Assembly (NCBI RefSeq): GCF_019634815.1
Contig: NZ_JAHCAP010000005.1
Location: forward strand, 62,001-126,000
Source of the DNA: Dokdonella sp.
Lineage (GTDB): Bacteria > Pseudomonadota > Gammaproteobacteria > Xanthomonadales > Rhodanobacteraceae
Length of the DNA: 64,000 bases
Reading direction: 5' to 3'
Both the position numbers and the translations under genes were made by a program. Positions within the stretch are counted from its first letter, which is position 1; each line of letters opens with the position of its first letter. Shown here piece by piece: positions 56,727 to 64,000 of the stretch. The notes beneath the pieces were generated by a model that saw only the letters and a program-made list of their open reading frames with translations, did no database searches and was not told the origin of the DNA.

Positions 56727-57400
56727 CACGCAGCCGAGTCGGTGCGACACCAGCGGAAGCATGTCCTTCCCGCCTTCCGGCAAGAAAGGTCGAGTTGAAT
56801 GCGCAGCTGCTCGCGATCCACGAAGCTGAGCATCCGTGCGGAGCGGCGCGTGTCTCGCATCAGCGAAACACGATTGGCGTACATGCGGCAAATCGATGCG
56901 TCCGTGTGCACAAGCTGAGTGAAAGATGCAGCGCTTGAACTGCTCATTGCTCGAGATGAGCAAGACAATCGTGCAGCGCTTCAACACACGAGCACGACAA
57001 CCGCAGGCCTGCGAGTCAAGCACTCCCGTGCAGGTCGCGCTGCCCGCGTATGCAGTCATCGCGCCCCCTTAGCTGGCGCCCACAGGTCAAGGTTGCGGAA
57101 AAAGATGATCTCCCGTTTCAGCCCCTGTTGCGGACCGCCGCGGTGGTTTTTGCGCCTCGCGCGAAGCGACTTCGCACCTAGCGCACGACTTGCTGTTAGT
57201 CACGCGATACACGGTGTCGTTGTGCACGAAAGTGCCTGTTTCAAGCTGTTTCGTGCTATGGAAAAATGCATGGGTGTTTTTGCGTAGGGACGTCCAGACG
57301 GCTATGCGGGTGTCTTGGATGGGCTGCTGATGGTGGCTGTTGGTGAATGGTTGGGCCCGATTGCGGACTTCGGAAGCTGTTGTTTCGCTTTACAAAATTG
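56727..57400. other. Gene-free stretch before metJ
   Basis: About 670 bp where all open frames are short, Arg/Cys-rich and unsupported by ribosome sites. The only signal found is a pair of MetJ-box-like octamers at 57288-57303, followed by the metJ promoter. I recognise no RNA gene here. Confidence 0.5.
57288..57303. promoter_or_regulatory. Tandem MetJ-box-like octamers
   Basis: GGACGTCC directly followed by AGACGGCT. Against the MetJ half-operator AGACGTCT these match 6 of 8 and 7 of 8 bases, and MetJ binds such octamers head to tail in steps of eight. They lie about 98 bp upstream of the -35 of the gene encoding MetJ, so autoregulation at a distance or a second promoter is possible. Only two boxes are present, the minimum for MetJ. 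Confidence 0.4.
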
Positions 57401-57429
57401 TTGACACGTGCGCAAGACAGTAATAATTT
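57401..57429 (+). promoter_or_regulatory. Strong sigma-70 promoter of the metJ-like gene
   Basis: A perfect TTGACA (57401-57406), 17-bp spacer and TAATTT (57424-57429), 32 bp before the ATG, preceded by an AT-rich TTTACAAAATTG segment that could act as an UP element. It is the best consensus promoter in the window. Confidence 0.75.
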
Positions 57430-57461
57430 CCGCAGCGGCGTGACCGACTGAACTAGGAATC

Positions 57462-57878
57462 ATGACTGCGAATCGCTTCATCGACCCCTATGTCGACCAT
57501 GGCACCAAGGCCGGCGCGGTGAAGAAGATCACTGTCTCCATTCCGTTTCATGTCTTGAGATTGTTGTCCGATGAACGTACTCGCCGACAGGTCGCGAACT
57601 TGCGTCACGCCACCAACAGCGATCTGCTTTGCGAAGCGTTCCTTCATGCTTTTACTGGGCAATCACTGCCAACTGACGAGGAGCTAAGACGCGATATGGC
57701 TACGAAAAAAGCAGCTGCAAAGAAACCCGCGAAGAAGGCTGTCAAGAAGGTCGCCAAAAAGGCCGCCAAGAAGACGACAGCGAAGGCAAAGACGGCAACC
57801 GCACGCAAGACGGGCGCTGCCAAGAAGGCCGTGAAGAAGGCCGTGAAGAAGACCGCGAAGAAAGCTGCCAAGAAGTAA
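57462..57878 (+). CDS. metJ: MetJ methionine repressor fused to a histone-H1-like lysine-rich tail
   Basis: 138 residues. Residues 1-78 are Met[14 protein letters not shown], the DNA-contacting ribbon KKITVSIP (21-28), then [42 protein letters not shown], nearly identical to the enterobacterial repressor through its corepressor (S-adenosylmethionine) pocket. The normal acidic C-terminus is replaced from residue 79 by a lysine/alanine-rich tail (25 Lys in residues 81-138) of AKK, VKK and AAKK repeats like bacterial H1/HctB-type proteins. MetJ represses methionine genes when SAM is high; the tail should add strong non-specific DNA binding. ATG at 57462 follows AGGA; monocistronic. Confidence 0.9.
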   Translation: MTANRFIDPYVDHGTKAGAVKKITVSIPFHVLRLLSDERTRRQVANLRHATNSDLLCEAFLHAFTGQSLPTDEELRRDMATKKAAAKKPAKKAVKKVAKKAAKKTTAKAKTATARKTGAAKKAVKKAVKKTAKKAAKK

Positions 57879-58891
57879 GGCATTTTCTTCTGCTTTCGGC
57901 ATGGATACATGCCGGACCACGTTTGAATGATCGAAGGCGGTGCGGCGGCTGGAGTTGAGCCGCAACATCCGCTGGTTGCGAAGCCGCCTGAGCGGCAATT
58001 CACAAAAAGCAACATTCGGAAAGTGCGTTTACCCTCTCCCCGCGGACAAGCCCAGCGCGGGGAGAGGATTTCCCCCCTCCTGCGTCATCCCGATTCCCTT
58101 GCGCTGCACGCGGCCACTCGGCTGACGGTTTGCCGTGCGTCCACACGACCAATTCCTGCAGGCGGGCGAGCTTCCGTCTGCGAACGGGCGGATGACGCCC
58201 CAAGCCACTCAGGGGCATGAGTCGCGGCGTGCAGTTGCACGAGGTTCGGAGCGTCCCCCGCGAACGGCCGGCGATGCGGCGCGATCTTCATATTGCCGGA
58301 ACTTGGCGCGCAGCGTCCTTGCCGTTGATCAAACTATCCCGCCTCATCCGAGCAGCGGAATCACTTCGCATGCCACCGCCGTCGTCGACCAAGGCAATCC
58401 TGACAACGCGCCAACTCAGTCATGCTCCAGGCTGTGCCTGTGTTCGCGCAGTTGGTGCGGAGTTGCGGGCGAACTTGCTGACGGGCTTTCGATGCAGCCT
58501 GCTTGACGGGCACGCGTTGAAATGCAGGCGCAACGGAGCGGGATTTCGATTGCGGCCGGCTGCGGAAAAAAAGCGCTTTGGCTGCGCCGCGCTGGCCAGC
58601 CGGACGAGCCGACTCGAGACGCGGCTGGCGGAATCCCAGGCACCATCATGACTGCGCACCCTGATCGGTGCCGAATGAACGGGATCGAGAGCACGAGGGG
58701 GCGCTGATTGTCACAAACGTCCGCGCAATGTTCACCTGTCGCGTGAAAGTGCGTTCACGCGATCAACAAGGCCGTGTGGCAGCCTGAGTTCGCCGGGTCC
58801 GATTTTTGCAAGTCCTGCGTGCATTCCGGCCAAGGATGGCGATACTTTAGGCATCCGCTTTGCGGCGGGCACATTTTCAGGGGGTAGCACA
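57879..58891. other. Gene-free stretch between metJ and the TonB-domain gene
   Basis: About one kilobase with no supportable gene. Frames such as 58217-58651 are low-quality (Arg/Ala/Ser-rich, no ribosome site). It contains a weak hairpin just after metJ (CGGCATG-GATA-CATGCCG, 57897-57914, without a T-run) and a strong inverted repeat at 58034-58066. Degenerate gene remnants cannot be excluded. Confidence 0.5.
58034..58066. repeat. 11-bp perfect inverted repeat
   Basis: CTCTCCCCGCG (58034-58044), 11-nt loop, CGCGGGGAGAG (58056-58066). CCCTCTCCC...GGGAGAGG palindromes of this kind are frequent dispersed intergenic repeats in xanthomonads, so it may be a REP-like element. No T-run follows. Confidence 0.6.
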
Positions 58892-59962
58892 ATGCCAAAT
58901 CCGAGTGGGAAGCGTGAAACCAGCCGTCGGGAGGCACTGCGGATGCAGGACTCGATGCAAAGCATTGACCGAGCCGGCATGCGTGGCGCCGTGTCGGCGA
59001 AACTCGCCATCATCATCGTGGTGGTCCTCGTTGCGGTGGCGGCAGCGTGGTGGTTCCTCGGGCGCGGCGGACAAGTCGCAAACAAGGCTTCGACGGCCAC
59101 GCCGGGTGCCGCCACGCCGGCAGCCGCCACGGCAGGTGCCGAACCCGCCGCGCAGGTCGATCTCACGGTTGATCAGATTTATGGCGAGGCGCGCAAGGCG
59201 ATGGCTGACAACCGCATGGTTTCGCCACCGGGCAACAATGCATTGGAGTACTACCTGCGCATCCTCGACAAGCGGCCTGACGACAGCAGCGCGAAGGATG
59301 CGCTGCGCGAATTGTTCCCCTTCGCCACCGCAGGCGTGGAAGACCAGATCAACCAGAACAACATGGATGAGGCGACGCGGATCATGGATCTGCTGGCCAA
59401 AGCCGACCCGAGCAATTACACGCTGACGATCCTGCGCAGCAAGATGGATGCAAAACGCAAACAGAACGAACGCGAGCTCGCGCTCAAGACGCAACAGGAA
59501 GCAGCCGCGGCGGCAGCCGAAGCGGCGAAGAAGGTGACCGAAGCCGCTCCCGCTGCCGGGGCTGGCACGACCGCGGCAACGGGTTCGAGTCAAGCAGCTG
59601 GCGGGGCGACAAGGGCGCCCGCAACGACCAATGCGCCGGAAGTGGCCACCACCACGCCGCCACCTACACCGGTGGCCCCGAAAGGCGAAAGCCGCGAGGT
59701 GCGTGTCGTGTCGCCGCCAAGGCCGAAATATCCGCCGGCAGCTGCGCGCAACCGGCAGAGCGGATGGGTGGAGGTCGAGTTCACCGTCGCGGCGAATGGT
59801 GAAGTCCAGAATGCCCACGTGACCGGATCGCAGCCGGCGCGCGTGTTCGACCGCGAGGCCGTGCGTGCCGTGGAAGGTGCCAAGTTCGAGCCCAAGCTGG
59901 TCGATGGCCAGCCGGTTGCATCGACGCTGCGTCGCCGAATCGAGTTCAACCTCGGCGAATGA
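58892..59962 (+). CDS. TonB-domain protein (energy transducer-like)
   Basis: 356 residues from ATG 58892 with AGGGGG upstream. An unusual 35-residue cytoplasmic N-terminus precedes a transmembrane helix (about 37-57, AKLAIIIVVVLVAVAAAWWFL). Then come an Ala/Thr-rich segment, a helical alpha-solenoid-like domain (about 90-200: DQIYGEARKAMADNRM, YYLRILDKRPDDSSAKDALRELF), a long Ala/Pro/Thr linker, and a C-terminal TonB domain (VSPPRPKYPPAAARNRQSGWVEVEFTV..GEVQNAHV..S.P..VFDREAVRAV). The lack of an ExbB/ExbD neighbour and the central helical domain suggest an envelope role different from classical iron-uptake TonB. Confidence 0.85.
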   Translation: MPNPSGKRETSRREALRMQDSMQSIDRAGMRGAVSAKLAIIIVVVLVAVAAAWWFLGRGGQVANKASTATPGAATPAAATAGAEPAAQVDLTVDQIYGEARKAMADNRMVSPPGNNALEYYLRILDKRPDDSSAKDALRELFPFATAGVEDQINQNNMDEATRIMDLLAKADPSNYTLTILRSKMDAKRKQNERELALKTQQEAAAAAAEAAKKVTEAAPAAGAGTTAATGSSQAAGGATRAPATTNAPEVATTTPPPTPVAPKGESREVRVVSPPRPKYPPAAARNRQSGWVEVEFTVAANGEVQNAHVTGSQPARVFDREAVRAVEGAKFEPKLVDGQPVASTLRRRIEFNLGE

Positions 59963-59971
59963 GTCCAAGGC

Positions 59972-59999
59972 AGGTACAGCGGCATGCGCCGCTGTACCT
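59972..59999. terminator. 12-bp perfect hairpin between convergent genes
   Basis: AGGTACAGCGGC (59972-59983), loop ATGC, GCCGCTGTACCT (59988-59999), ten bases after the TonB-domain stop. No T-run on either side, so it may be a factor-assisted bidirectional terminator or a stabilising 3' hairpin. Confidence 0.55.
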
Positions 60000-60107
60000 C
60001 GCACAAGATGATCGGCGGCACGTTCAAGGTGGGGATCTTCAACATCCCGGGCTGCCGCCGGCGTCACCTGATCGTGGCCGACCTGCATGCTCGATGCAGG
60101 CCGCGAT

Positions 60108-61460
60108 TCAGTTGCTGCCCACTACATCCGTCGTGTCTTCGCCACTTTCGTCTTCAATGCCGGCCCAATTCTCGTCGGGCAATCCCAGGTAACGATCCAT
60201 CAGCATCGGCATGAGCCCGCTCGGCGTGGCGCTCTCGCAATTCCACAGCATCACGATGCCGAAACGGTGCCTGGGCAGGAAGGCGATCAGGGCGCGATAA
60301 CCTTGCACGGCGCCCGCATGAAAGATCAGTGTTTCCCCGGCGTAGTCGTAGATGCGCCATCCCAAGGCATATTGCGCTTCCCGAAGCCGCCCGCGCCGCC
60401 AAGGCGTGATGCGCATTTCACGCGCGGTCTCCACCAGTGGCTTGTGCAAGGTTTCCAGCAAGGATTCGGATAGGACGTCTGGCCGTCCTCCCATCTGCGC
60501 GATCAGCCACTGTTCCATGTCGCGGATGCTGGCGTTCACGCCGGCTGCGGGTGCGACGCGGTAGTAGGCCTCGGCGGGTTCGAAGGAGGTCCAGCCGCCG
60601 GCGGCGCGATGATGAGGGCGCGCCCAGCTCGCGCTGCTTTCCAACGCGTCGCGGCCATAGGTTGCGGTGGTCATGCCCAGTGGATGGAACAGGCGCTTCT
60701 CGACCTGGTGGTAGTAGAAATCGCCGGTGGTGGCGAAGATCACATCGCCGATCAGGCTGAAGGCGATGTTCTGGTATCCGTAGCATTCGCCCACCGAACA
60801 CTTGAGCGGAATTTCCTTCAGGCGATCCACCAGCAGTTCGTAGGGTTCATCCTGCTCGAGCAGGCGATCGTAGGTATTGTGCGGCAGGCCTACGCGGTGG
60901 CTGAGGATGTCCGCGACGGTCAACTCTGCGCCCGCACTCGCACTGCTCAGGGTGAATGTGGGCAGCAGCCCGGCGATTCGCGTATCCCATTTCAGCCGGC
61001 CATTCTCGACCAGCAGTCCGGCCATCGCCGTTGCGAACGACTTCGACAACGAAGCCAGGCGGAATACGGTCTTGACCGTGATCGGCTCGCGCGTATCCGC
61101 ATCGGCGACGCCGATCCCGCGTTCAAGCAGGATGCGATCGTCCTTGACGATCGCGACCGCGAGTCCGGCCACTGCATTGCTGCCTTCCACCTCGTCGAGC
61201 CATCGATTGAATTCGCCAACAATCGGTGCCGGGTCACGCGCGACCGAATGAGCATCGGCAAGCGGAATCACGACCGCGGCCGGCACGGGTTTGCGTGCTG
61301 CCGGGCGACGGGCCTTCGACGGCTTGGCCGCCGCGCGGGGAGCCTTGCTTCCGGCGCCGGGCTTGTGCGCCGCAGTTGCGGTCATTCCATCAGTCGTGGA
61401 AGCGCAAAGGGCCACTGCAGCGACGACCAGCAAGGCAAGTCGGGTACGTCTCATGCTCAT
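60108..61460 (-). CDS. Exported serine hydrolase, class C beta-lactamase/AmpH-like
   Basis: 450 residues from ATG 61460 (MSMRRTRLALLVVAAVALCAS, signal peptide) followed by a Lys/Ala/Pro-rich linker to about residue 70. The beta-lactamase/DD-peptidase fold contains SxxK (LASLSKSF, Ser near 154), YxN (YGYQN near 238) and HxG (FHAGAVQGY near 390). The broad substrate range of this family (peptidoglycan peptides, esters, beta-lactams) means specificity cannot be given. The C-terminus is acidic (DESGEDTTD). An extension upstream to 61565 overlaps the lemA promoter region and lacks homology. Confidence 0.87.
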   Translation of the reverse strand: MSMRRTRLALLVVAAVALCASTTDGMTATAAHKPGAGSKAPRAAAKPSKARRPAARKPVPAAVVIPLADAHSVARDPAPIVGEFNRWLDEVEGSNAVAGLAVAIVKDDRILLERGIGVADADTREPITVKTVFRLASLSKSFATAMAGLLVENGRLKWDTRIAGLLPTFTLSSASAGAELTVADILSHRVGLPHNTYDRLLEQDEPYELLVDRLKEIPLKCSVGECYGYQNIAFSLIGDVIFATTGDFYYHQVEKRLFHPLGMTTATYGRDALESSASWARPHHRAAGGWTSFEPAEAYYRVAPAAGVNASIRDMEQWLIAQMGGRPDVLSESLLETLHKPLVETAREMRITPWRRGRLREAQYALGWRIYDYAGETLIFHAGAVQGYRALIAFLPRHRFGIVMLWNCESATPSGLMPMLMDRYLGLPDENWAGIEDESGEDTTDVVGSN

Positions 61461-61542
61461 TTCCGGGGCCGCCAACCAGCCACGTGCTAATCTCGGCCCA
61501 ACAAGGCCGAAACGTGCTGATTCTAGTTCCGCCGGCAATCGG

Positions 61543-62139
61543 ATGACAGACATGGGCATGATCATTTTTCTACTGGTCGTACTTGGCTGCGCGGGGTACG
61601 CGATTGGTCTTTACAACGGGCTCATCACGGGGCGCAACGGTTACCGGAACGCGTTTGCACAGATCGATGTTCAGCTCACGCGACGCTACGACCTCATACC
61701 GAACCTGGTCGAGACGGCCAAGGCCTACATGGCGCATGAGCGCAACACGCTCGAAGCGGTGGTGCAGGCACGCAACTCGGCAGTGACCGGCTTGTCCGCG
61801 GCCAAGTCGACTCCGGGCGACGCGGTGGCAATGCAGCAACTGGCCAAGGCCGACGACGCACTGACGCAGACGCTCGGGCGGCTGTTCGCCCTTTCCGAAG
61901 CCTATCCCGACCTCAAGGCCAACCAGAACATGCTGCAACTCAGCGGAGAGCTGGCGGCCACCGAAAACAAGGTCGCTTCCGCGCGCCAGGCTTTCAACGA
62001 CGCGGTAATGGCCTACAACAACCAGCGCGAACAGTTTCCCGGCTCGATCATCGCCAACATGTTTGCATTCCAGGCTGCACAGCAGCTGGCGATCGAATCC
62101 GAGGTCAAGCGCGAAGTACCCAAAGTCTCGTTCAGCTGA
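61543..62139 (+). CDS. lemA: LemA family protein
   Basis: 198 residues: N-terminal transmembrane anchor (about 5-25, MIIFLLVVLGCAGYAIGLYN) and the all-helical LemA domain with YNGLITGRNGYRNAFAQIDVQLTRRYDLIPNLVETAKAYMAHE, LQLSGELAATENKVASARQAFNDAVMAYNN and PGSIIANMF. Membrane-bound, of unknown exact function. The M48 peptidase or YgcG/TPM-domain partner that usually follows LemA is absent here. Divergent from the serine hydrolase, 82-bp spacer. ATG 61543 with CGGATG context; alternative ATG at 61552. Confidence 0.92.
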   Translation: MTDMGMIIFLLVVLGCAGYAIGLYNGLITGRNGYRNAFAQIDVQLTRRYDLIPNLVETAKAYMAHERNTLEAVVQARNSAVTGLSAAKSTPGDAVAMQQLAKADDALTQTLGRLFALSEAYPDLKANQNMLQLSGELAATENKVASARQAFNDAVMAYNNQREQFPGSIIANMFAFQAAQQLAIESEVKREVPKVSFS

Positions 62140-62619
62140 TCGGCGCCGCCGCGGTTGTTTTTTCCGGTGTCGCCCTTTGAGCCGGCGAGCGAACTGCTTC
62201 GTTCATCAAGAGCAGCCATGTCGGCAGACACGGCGCCTGTGGCTCCTGTTTGAGCACGCATTGGCCGCCGTGGTGGCGCTCTGACGGCGTGATCGATCTG
62301 TTGCCTGGTCACTCACCCGGCGTCGAGACTGGAGGCCTGTTCGTTCTGGTCTTGTGTATCGCCGCCGCGATTGGCCCGGGTTGGCTGTATCGAATTTCCA
62401 CGTCGCGCGGCGGAGCAGGCCGAGACAGCAAGTGCGTTGATGCCGGCCCCGCAGCTGAAAGACGATCCCCTGACCCGTAGTCGCGCAGGGTCTCCTGCCA
62501 CCGCCGGTTCAGAGCCAGCGCCGATGTGCGAAGCTGTGTGTGGATCCCTCGACCTGCCTGCGGCTTGCGGACCCTGATCCGCTCGGCGAGCATAGACGAC
62601 CGCTCGCCCTTCTTTGCGC
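62140..62619. other. Gene-free stretch between lemA and the sigma factor
   Basis: About 480 bp. A T-run at 62157-62162 follows GC-rich sequence just after lemA and may be a weak terminator. A 76-codon frame (62250-62480) contains one hydrophobic segment (TGGLFVLVLCIAAAIGPGWLY) but no clear ribosome site; I do not call it a gene. Confidence 0.45.
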
Positions 62620-63174
62620 ATGGCTTCGCCCACCGATCCCATCCACCTCCGTCTGGAACAGCTGCTCGCCGCCTTTGGCACGCGCGTCAAGGTGCTGCTG
62701 TCGGGCTATGGGCTGGACAAGCACGGCATCGACCCCGCTGACGTCGAGCAGGAGGTCCGCATCCGGCTCTGGCATGCCCTCGAGCGTGACCGGTCCGGGG
62801 CCTTTCATGCGTCTTATGTGCAGAGGGTTGTTGCGAGCACCGTGATCGATGCGCTGCGACGGGCCCAGGTTCGGGCGGCAGAGCCGCTTCCGGACGAGGA
62901 CGATGAAGCGGTCGGGCTGGAAACGACGCAGATCGCCCCTGATCGCCGGGCCGGCGATTTGGAGCGGATGCAGGGCCTCAAGCGTTGTCTGGATGGAATT
63001 CCGGAGCGCCGCAGGTTGCCGATCGCCTTGCACCTGCAGGGTTTCTCGCTGCAGGAAATTGCCGATCTGGCCGATATTCCTTCGGCCGAAGCGGCGAGGA
63101 AATTGGTCTCCCGCGGGCTTGAGGAGCTCAAGCAGCGTTTGCGGGATCTGGGACTGGGTGAATTCGAAGATTGA
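62620..63174 (+). CDS. ECF-like RNA polymerase sigma factor
   Basis: 184 residues from ATG 62620 (a TTG six bases upstream is possible). Region 2 is represented by IDPADVEQEVRIRLWHAL and a promoter-melting helix (YVQRVVASTVIDALRRAQ), and region 4 by the helix-turn-helix LQGFSLQEIADLADIPSAEAARKLVSRGLEELKQRL. An acidic linker (PLPDEDDEAVGLE) joins them. It is translationally close to the next gene (4 bp gap), which looks like its membrane-bound regulator. Target promoters are unknown. Confidence 0.85.
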   Translation: MASPTDPIHLRLEQLLAAFGTRVKVLLSGYGLDKHGIDPADVEQEVRIRLWHALERDRSGAFHASYVQRVVASTVIDALRRAQVRAAEPLPDEDDEAVGLETTQIAPDRRAGDLERMQGLKRCLDGIPERRRLPIALHLQGFSLQEIADLADIPSAEAARKLVSRGLEELKQRLRDLGLGEFED

Positions 63175-63178
63175 TGCC

Positions 63179-63715
63179 ATGAACAAGCCATCTCTTTCAA
63201 GCCTGTATCGTCGCCTGACCGCGCGCAACGAGTCAGTCGAGGTCGACGCCGCCGCGCTGACCGCCACGCTCGCGCGCCAGCCGGTCGCAGCGGAGAAGCG
63301 CGCTGCGGCGATCGATGCCTTGTCCGAATCGGCAGCGCATGCCGATCTCGCGCGCATGCTGACGGCATTGCAGGGAGATTCCGCGCTGCTCGCCGAGCAG
63401 GTGCAGGTCGTGCGTCGCGGCGCGCTGGTCCATGCGCGCGTCGGCACACCGCGCCGCCACGGTCATTCGATGCGCTTGCGTTGGGCTACGTCGCTCGCCG
63501 CGGGCGTCGTGCTGGCGGTTGCCGCGGTATCGATCCATGAGCGCGATCTTGCCGCAGGCTCATCGAGTTCGAGCGCACCGGTGGCGACGCACGTATCGCC
63601 TGGCGTTGCGTTGGGCGATTCGATTTTCAGGTCGGGCTATGACGGTCCCGCGAGTGCGGCCGATCCGCAGTCCGACCGGGTGTTTCGCAGCAACTTTTCG
63701 GAAGGCGGCAGCTGA
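63179..63715 (+). CDS. Putative anti-sigma factor, single-pass membrane protein
   Basis: 178 residues. The N-terminal ~90 residues are helical (LYRRLTARNESVEVDAAALTATL; ESAAHADLARMLTALQGDS). One transmembrane helix lies about 99-116 (WATSLAAGVVLAVAAVSI), leaving a 60-residue periplasmic tail that ends in two IFRSGYD/VFRSNFS-like motifs. No CHCC zinc site, so it is not a ZAS-type anti-sigma. The function is inferred from its coupling to the sigma-factor gene and its topology. Confidence 0.7.
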   Translation: MNKPSLSSLYRRLTARNESVEVDAAALTATLARQPVAAEKRAAAIDALSESAAHADLARMLTALQGDSALLAEQVQVVRRGALVHARVGTPRRHGHSMRLRWATSLAAGVVLAVAAVSIHERDLAAGSSSSSAPVATHVSPGVALGDSIFRSGYDGPASAADPQSDRVFRSNFSEGGS

Positions 63716-63839
63716 GTCCGCAATCAGTCGAGAAATTGCCAGCGCCCGCCCGCCGCGGACGTCTTGCTGTCGGATTTTGTGTAGGATGGGCGTGACCTGA
63801 TTCACGTTGCGCAGGGATTTCCGGGGGAGGAGCCGCGCC

Positions 63840-64000
63840 GTGCCGTCCTACAGCGAGCAGTTCACGACGGGCCAGTTGATTTTCGCCGAAGGTGATGCGC
63901 CGACCGGCGCTTTCCTGATCGAGTCGGGCCACATCGAAATCAGCACCGTGCAATTTGGCGAGCGGCGCGTGTTGGGTGAGCTCGGGCCTGGCATGCTGCT
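63840..64000 (+). CDS. Cyclic-nucleotide-binding-domain protein, N-terminal fragment
   Basis: Begins with GTG 63840 after a strong GGGGGAGG site and runs off the window (53 codons visible). Residues 8-54 read F.TGQLIFAEGDAPTGAFLIESGHIEIS......VLGELGPGMLL, the start of a CRP/FNR-type or PKA-type cNMP-binding beta barrel (G-x-x-(I/L)-x-x-E-G-D-x-x-x-x-x-(F/Y)-x-(I/L)-x-x-G). Downstream domains, and thus whether it is a transcription factor, channel or enzyme regulator, cannot be seen. Confidence 0.85.
   Translation, partial: MPSYSEQFTTGQLIFAEGDAPTGAFLIESGHIEISTVQFGERRVLGELGPGML

Noticed and set aside
62250..62480. 76-codon frame with one hydrophobic segment after lemA
   Set aside because: No ribosome site and no recognised family; the hydrophobic stretch alone is not enough to call a gene.

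Overview
The window is GC-rich bacterial chromosome. Its core gene order (rph, yicC, gmk ... rpoZ, spoT, ridA, recG; and mrcA divergent from pilMNOPQ) and its metJ, rpmE type B and gltA genes point to a gammaproteobacterium of the Lysobacterales/Xanthomonadales. An IFxDGFD-type motif shared by its exported proteins suggests something near Dokdonella/Rhodanobacteraceae. That placement is inferred from gene order and motifs, not from a database search. No tRNA, rRNA, CRISPR array or insertion sequence was seen.

Region 1 (1-14.6 kb) is housekeeping. rph, a VOC-fold gene and the first codons of rdgB form a minus-strand operon divergent from yicC. gmk and rpoZ-spoT-ridA-recG follow, but the expected gmk/rpoZ adjacency is broken by a phospholipid-trafficking operon (mlaFEDCB, with mlaA convergent on the other strand). 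Between yicC and gmk lies a secreted P-domain/FG-GAP protein gene interrupted by one in-frame stop codon. recG is followed by a translationally coupled methyltransferase.

Region 2 (15.6-38.3 kb) is the outstanding feature: a compact hybrid NRPS/PKS locus on the plus strand. It opens with a small orphan gene, an intercistronic hairpin, and a three-gene exporter of the type known from nitrile-hydratase-leader-peptide (NHLP) bacteriocin systems: an HlyD-like adaptor, a C39-domain ABC transporter whose catalytic Cys and His appear to be lost, and a second ABC transporter. The assembly line follows: A-T-C-A-T, then KS-AT-KR-DH-ACP, a free-standing enoyl reductase with an N-terminal docking-like helix, then C-A-T-TE, then an Sfp-type phosphopantetheinyl transferase. 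Two of the three A domains lack the usual Asp235, so a non-amino-acid starter and a beta-amino or otherwise unusual terminal unit are plausible. The product would be a short acyl-aminoacyl-C2-aminoacyl compound, exported by peptide-type transporters that can no longer cut leaders.

Region 3 (38.5-50 kb) holds a nucleoside hydrolase, zinc-independent ribosomal protein L31, citrate synthase, an unknown gene, PBP1A and the type IV pilus alignment/secretin operon pilMNOPQ.

Region 4 (50-64 kb) is rich in envelope and secreted proteins: a 741-residue Ig-like lipoprotein, a 1222-residue subtilisin-like protease, a MetJ repressor fused to a lysine-rich histone-H1-like tail, a TonB-domain protein, a class-C beta-lactamase-like hydrolase, LemA, a sigma factor with its membrane-anchored partner, and the start of a cyclic-nucleotide-binding-domain protein. 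Several sizeable gene-free gaps (52.33-52.98, 56.73-57.46, 57.88-58.89, 62.14-62.62 kb) lie here.
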